This document shows positions 61,090-64,000 of a stretch of DNA of 64,000 bases, piece by piece; positions within the stretch are counted from its first letter, which is position 1; each line of letters opens with the position of its first letter. The position numbers were made by a program, and so were the translations under genes. The DNA comes from Selenomonas sputigena ATCC 35185 (GTDB taxonomy: Bacteria > Bacillota > Negativicutes > Selenomonadales > Selenomonadaceae), in contig NC_015437.1 of assembly GCF_000208405.1 (NCBI RefSeq), positions 434,001-498,000 on the forward strand, read 5' to 3'. The notes beneath the pieces are model-generated. The model searched no databases, was not told the DNA's origin, and saw nothing but the letters and a program-made list of their open reading frames with translations.

Positions 61090-61242
61090 ATGGGCAAGCC
61101 AATGACGAGTGCAAGAAATGAGGAAAAGATGGAAAGAAAGACGAGCCGGACGAGCCTTGAAGCGGCAAAGCTGATTCGGCAGACTTCCATAGAGCTGATG
61201 AAGAAGAACGCGAAGCTCTACAAGGAGTTGGAGAACCGATGA
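61090..61242 (+). CDS. 50-residue antitoxin-like protein upstream of doc
   Basis: Highly charged, helical (MGKPMTSARNEEKMERKTSR start; ends KLYKELENR). ATG 61090 after GAGGAGGGG. Its stop overlaps the Doc start (ATGA). The size and arrangement fit a Phd-like C-terminal antitoxin, though the DNA-binding half of Phd is missing. An extended -10 (TGG-TATACT, 61030-61035) lies upstream. Confidence 0.7.
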   Translation: MGKPMTSARNEEKMERKTSRTSLEAAKLIRQTSIELMKKNAKLYKELENR

Positions 61243-61652
61243 GCAAGATTCAGTTGGTGGTGGAGGATGTGCTTTATTTCCACGAGGAGATGGAGCGCAC
61301 GTCCCGCATGGAGAAGGGCGTGCGCGACATGGGGCTGCTGGCCTCGGCGGTCAATGCGCCCTTCCAGAGTTTCGGCGGCGTGGAGCTTTATCCGACATTG
61401 ACGGAAAAGGCGGCGCGGCTGTGCTACGGCATTGCGAAGAACCACCCGTTTTTTGACGGCAACAAGCGCACGGCGCTTCATTCGATGCTGGTGTTCCTCG
61501 CGGTCAATGGCTGTGCCTTGGAGGAAGAGGACGCTGTGCTCGAAGAGGTCATCATCGACGTGGCAGCGGGCAATATGGCGTCCGATGAGCTGGCCGTATG
61601 GCTGGGCGAGAAGGTGCGGCGTCGGGAGATGGAAGGGATGTGGCATGGATGA
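61239..61652 (+). CDS. Doc-family (Fic fold) toxin
   Basis: 137 residues. The core HPFFDGNKRTA at 69-79 has the catalytic His and the Doc-type N-K-R loop; Doc phosphorylates elongation factor Tu and stops translation. Preceded by the 50-residue gene (4-bp overlap) and followed by a dehydrogenase gene whose ATG overlaps this stop. An upstream operator was not identified. Confidence 0.88.
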   Translation: MSKIQLVVEDVLYFHEEMERTSRMEKGVRDMGLLASAVNAPFQSFGGVELYPTLTEKAARLCYGIAKNHPFFDGNKRTALHSMLVFLAVNGCALEEEDAVLEEVIIDVAAGNMASDELAVWLGEKVRRREMEGMWHG

Positions 61653-62701
61653 AGGCATTGCGGCTGTACGGGGCGCGTGATCTGCGTCTGGAGGAAGTGG
61701 AGCGCCCCGAGCGCACGAAGGACGAGGTGCTGCTTGAGGTCAAGGCGTCGGGCATCAGTATGTCCGACGTCAAGAGCGTCTATGAGACGGGTGCGGCGGG
61801 GGACAATGCGCCGCAGATCCTCGGGCATGAGTTCGCGGGGCGCATCGTCGAGGCGGAGGATGTCGCTCTCGTCGGCCGCGCGGCGGCGGCGTACCCGATG
61901 CTTTTTTGCGGGCGCTGCATGGCGTGTCTTGACGGCAGGCCGCGCGACTGCGGCGAGATGCAGCTCTACGGCGCGGGGCGCGCGGGCGGCATGGCGGAGT
62001 TCGTGGCGGTGAAGAAGCAGAACCTCGTATTTTTGCCGCCCGACGTGAGCTTCCGTGCAGCGGCGCTGACGGGAGCGGCGGCGGTGGCTCTGCATGCTTT
62101 CCGCAAGACGGGCGTAGGCCCCGGCTCGACGCTCGTGGTCTTCGGACTCGGCTCGATCGGTCTGGCGCTGGCAAGCTGGGCGCGCGAGGCCGACGTCCGA
62201 AACATCGTGCTCGTGGCGCGAACGATGGAAAAGGCGGCTTTCGCTCGCTCGCTGGGCTTTTTGCAGTCGGTCGACATCGAGGGCTCGGATGTCTACAACT
62301 ACGTCATGCGCCTGACGGGCGGGCGCGGCGCCGATGCGTGCATCGAGGGGCTCGGCGAGGGTGGTGCACTGGAGACGGCGCTGCTGTCCGTGAAGCGCGG
62401 CGGGCGCGTCGTCGTCATGGGAAGGCCGGAGAAGAGCCTTGAGATGACGGGTCTCATGTACGATCTCTTGCTGCAGAAGGAGGTCGAGCTGCACGGCGCA
62501 TGGAAGAGCAGCCTCAACACGCGCCCTGCCGAATGGCTCGACGCGATGAACGCGATGCGCAGCCATGCAGTCGATGCTGAGGCGCTCGTGACGCATACCT
62601 TTCCGTTTGAAAAATACGAGGAGGCGTTCGCCTTGCTGCACGACAAGCAGGAGATGTACTGCAAGGTGCTCTTCGTGAACGGGGAGGAAGCGCATGGCTA
62701 A
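61649..62701 (+). CDS. Zinc-type MDR dehydrogenase (galactitol/threonine dehydrogenase-like), catalytic Cys replaced
   Basis: 350 residues of the medium-chain dehydrogenase family: GHEFAG (His60), the four structural-zinc cysteines C87, C90, C93 and C101, and a cofactor-binding FGLGSIGLALA. The first catalytic zinc ligand, usually Cys in GICGSD, is Ser37 here (GISMSD). The enzyme may bind zinc poorly, or act without it. It overlaps doc by 4 bp and the GT41 gene by 8 bp, so it is co-transcribed with both. Substrate unknown. Confidence 0.82.
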   Translation: MKALRLYGARDLRLEEVERPERTKDEVLLEVKASGISMSDVKSVYETGAAGDNAPQILGHEFAGRIVEAEDVALVGRAAAAYPMLFCGRCMACLDGRPRDCGEMQLYGAGRAGGMAEFVAVKKQNLVFLPPDVSFRAAALTGAAAVALHAFRKTGVGPGSTLVVFGLGSIGLALASWAREADVRNIVLVARTMEKAAFARSLGFLQSVDIEGSDVYNYVMRLTGGRGADACIEGLGEGGALETALLSVKRGGRVVVMGRPEKSLEMTGLMYDLLLQKEVELHGAWKSSLNTRPAEWLDAMNAMRSHAVDAEALVTHTFPFEKYEEAFALLHDKQEMYCKVLFVNGEEAHG

Positions 62702-64000
62702 GCGCGGCAAGCGTCAGAAGAAGGGGCTGGGCGGCTCGGCGAAGAAGCCGCTCGCGGCGTTTGCAGGCGGCTCGCCTGCCGAGTTGCTCGGCGAGGCGAG
62801 CCGCCTTTTTGCCGCCGCGCGGTACACGGATGTGCGTGCGCTGCTCACGGCTGCGTTTGCCTCTTGGACGGGGGCTTCTGCCGGCGAGGCGGCGGCTTTT
62901 CATGATCTCGTGGAGCTTCGCTATGTGTTGGCGGCGTCTCTCGTGCAGCTTGGCGACTATGGGGCGGCGCGTGCGGAGATCGCACGTATCCGCGAGAGCG
63001 CTGCCGCGCACCCGGGCGCGGCGCTGCAGGAGATCTACATCGAGAAGGCCGAGGGCAGGACGCGCACGGAGCTTAAGCATCTCGCGGCGCTCATCTCGTA
63101 TTTGGAGGAGCGGCTTGCCGAGGAGCCGCCCGCGCCGCTTGCCGCCTACTATCGAAAGTTCCTCGCGGAAGGCTATAGCCTCAGGGGTTCTGCGCTGACG
63201 CTCGCGGGAAGCGCGGCAGAGGGCGTCCGTGCCTTTCTCGCCGCGAGCCGCATGGAGGCAGATGAAGCGCAGGCCGTGGCGGAATACAGCAACGCGCTCT
63301 TCGCGCTCAACTATGTCGCCGTGGAGGAGCGTGCGCCTTTTGCGGGGCTGGCCGAGGGCTTCGACGGCTTCTTTTCCGATGTGGAGCGCATGGCGCACAC
63401 GAGGGTGCGGCACGCGCATGCGCGGCTTCGCATCGGCTATATCTCGCCCGATCTCCGTCGTCACGCGGTCGCCTTCTTCCTGCTGCCGCTCCTCCGTGCT
63501 TTCGACCGCGAGCGCTTCGAGGTCTTCTGCTATGCGAACAATAGCGAGGACGCTGTGTCGCGCACGATGGCGCAGCAGCCGGGCGTTCACTGGACGAATA
63601 TCCTCGGGCTTTTGCCCGAGGAGGCGGCGCGGCTCGTCGCGGCGGACGAGATCGACATCCTTTGCGACCTCTCGGGGCACACGAAGGACAACTGCCTCGC
63701 CGTCCTCGCGCGAAAGCCCGCGCCCGTGCAGATTACAGGGCTAGGCTACATGGGATCGACGGGGCTTTCGGCGATCGACTATGTGCTTGGGGATCGGGTG
63801 CTCGATGCGGCGGAGGACGTGGCGGAAGATGCGAAAATGGCGGCAGAGCGCACGGCAGGAGGGAACTGCCGAGGCGCGGCGGAGGACGGCGCGTCGCAGG
63901 GCGCTCGGGAGAAGCGGAGCGAGCGTCCGCTCTCCCTGCCGCACAGCCACTTCTGCTACCTGCCGTTCGTCGTGATGCCGGATGTCGCGCCGCCGCCGTG
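62694..64000 (+). CDS. GT41 (OGT/SPINDLY-like) protein O-glycosyltransferase, partial
   Basis: 435 residues visible, open at the window end. The N-terminal 240 residues are helical, TPR-like, starting MAKRGKRQKKGLGGSAKK. The GT41 catalytic part shows RIGYISPDLRRHAVAFF near 245, CDLSGHTKDN and PVQITGLGYMGSTG. Bacterial GT41 enzymes glycosylate Ser/Thr, including flagellin in several species. Its location near both flagellin genes makes flagellin a likely substrate, an inference. About 40 low-complexity residues (372-412) are inserted before the LPHSHFCYLPF block. It overlaps the dehydrogenase gene by 8 bp. Confidence 0.85.
   Translation, partial: MAKRGKRQKKGLGGSAKKPLAAFAGGSPAELLGEASRLFAAARYTDVRALLTAAFASWTGASAGEAAAFHDLVELRYVLAASLVQLGDYGAARAEIARIRESAAAHPGAALQEIYIEKAEGRTRTELKHLAALISYLEERLAEEPPAPLAAYYRKFLAEGYSLRGSALTLAGSAAEGVRAFLAASRMEADEAQAVAEYSNALFALNYVAVEERAPFAGLAEGFDGFFSDVERMAHTRVRHAHARLRIGYISPDLRRHAVAFFLLPLLRAFDRERFEVFCYANNSEDAVSRTMAQQPGVHWTNILGLLPEEAARLVAADEIDILCDLSGHTKDNCLAVLARKPAPVQITGLGYMGSTGLSAIDYVLGDRVLDAAEDVAEDAKMAAERTAGGNCRGAAEDGASQGAREKRSERPLSLPHSHFCYLPFVVMPDVAPPP

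Overview
The window looks like a chromosome segment of an LPS-bearing, flagellated Firmicute of the Negativicutes, most likely Selenomonadaceae (Selenomonas-like). This is an inference. It rests on an LptD-like protein and a full ADP-heptose pathway sitting beside Firmicute-style MreBCD/PBP2/MinCDE/RodA genes, a tandem radical-SAM/DUF2344/RNase G block, flagellins, and strong AGGAGG ribosome binding sites in G+C-rich DNA. No rRNA, tRNA, CRISPR array or phage structural gene was seen.

Layout. 0-2 kb (minus strand): a PanS/BASS-type transporter followed by panC (cut by the window edge), behind a structured leader ending in an intrinsic terminator. 2.0-10.8 kb: an outer-membrane/LPS-core operon with an exported protein of unknown role, a short LptD, two heptose-7-P kinases, the heptose-1-P adenylyltransferase, two GT9 heptosyltransferases, the HldD epimerase and the GmhB phosphatase. 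10.9-16.0 kb: an A+T-richer glycosyltransferase patch with strand switches. 16.4-20.3 kb: a sulfatase-fold (LTA synthase-like) transferase, a GT17 protein, a 27-codon ORF and a VirK/YbjX protein. 20.3-26.3 kb: a toxin-antitoxin/defence-like cluster with an AAA ATPase + DUF4276 pair, a broken and an intact MNT/HEPN pair, an AlbA_2/HATPase regulator and a Fic protein. 26.3-30.4 kb: flavin reductase, CRP/FNR regulator, an ArsB/NhaD-type transporter and a PD-(D/E)XK protein with a codon-level tandem repeat.

30.7-43.9 kb is a conserved housekeeping block: DUF4321, maf, radC, mreBCD, mrdA, minCDE, rodA, the radical SAM and DUF2344 pair, and an RNase G-type nuclease. These genes run almost without gaps and would build the rod shape and place the septum. 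An RclA-like flavoprotein disulfide reductase follows.

45.6-64 kb is a cell-surface and motility region. A flagellin gene has a good sigma-28 type promoter. It is followed by an 11.9 kb gene for a 3974-residue secreted protein with an N-terminal two-partner-secretion (haemagglutinin) domain and about 23 YDG repeats. Then come a PIN toxin pair, a second, short flagellin on the minus strand, a Doc toxin with a 50-residue antitoxin, a zinc-type dehydrogenase lacking one catalytic zinc cysteine, and a SPINDLY/OGT-type GT41 transferase running off the end. A dispersed repeat of about 107 bp occurs in four full or partial copies across the window.
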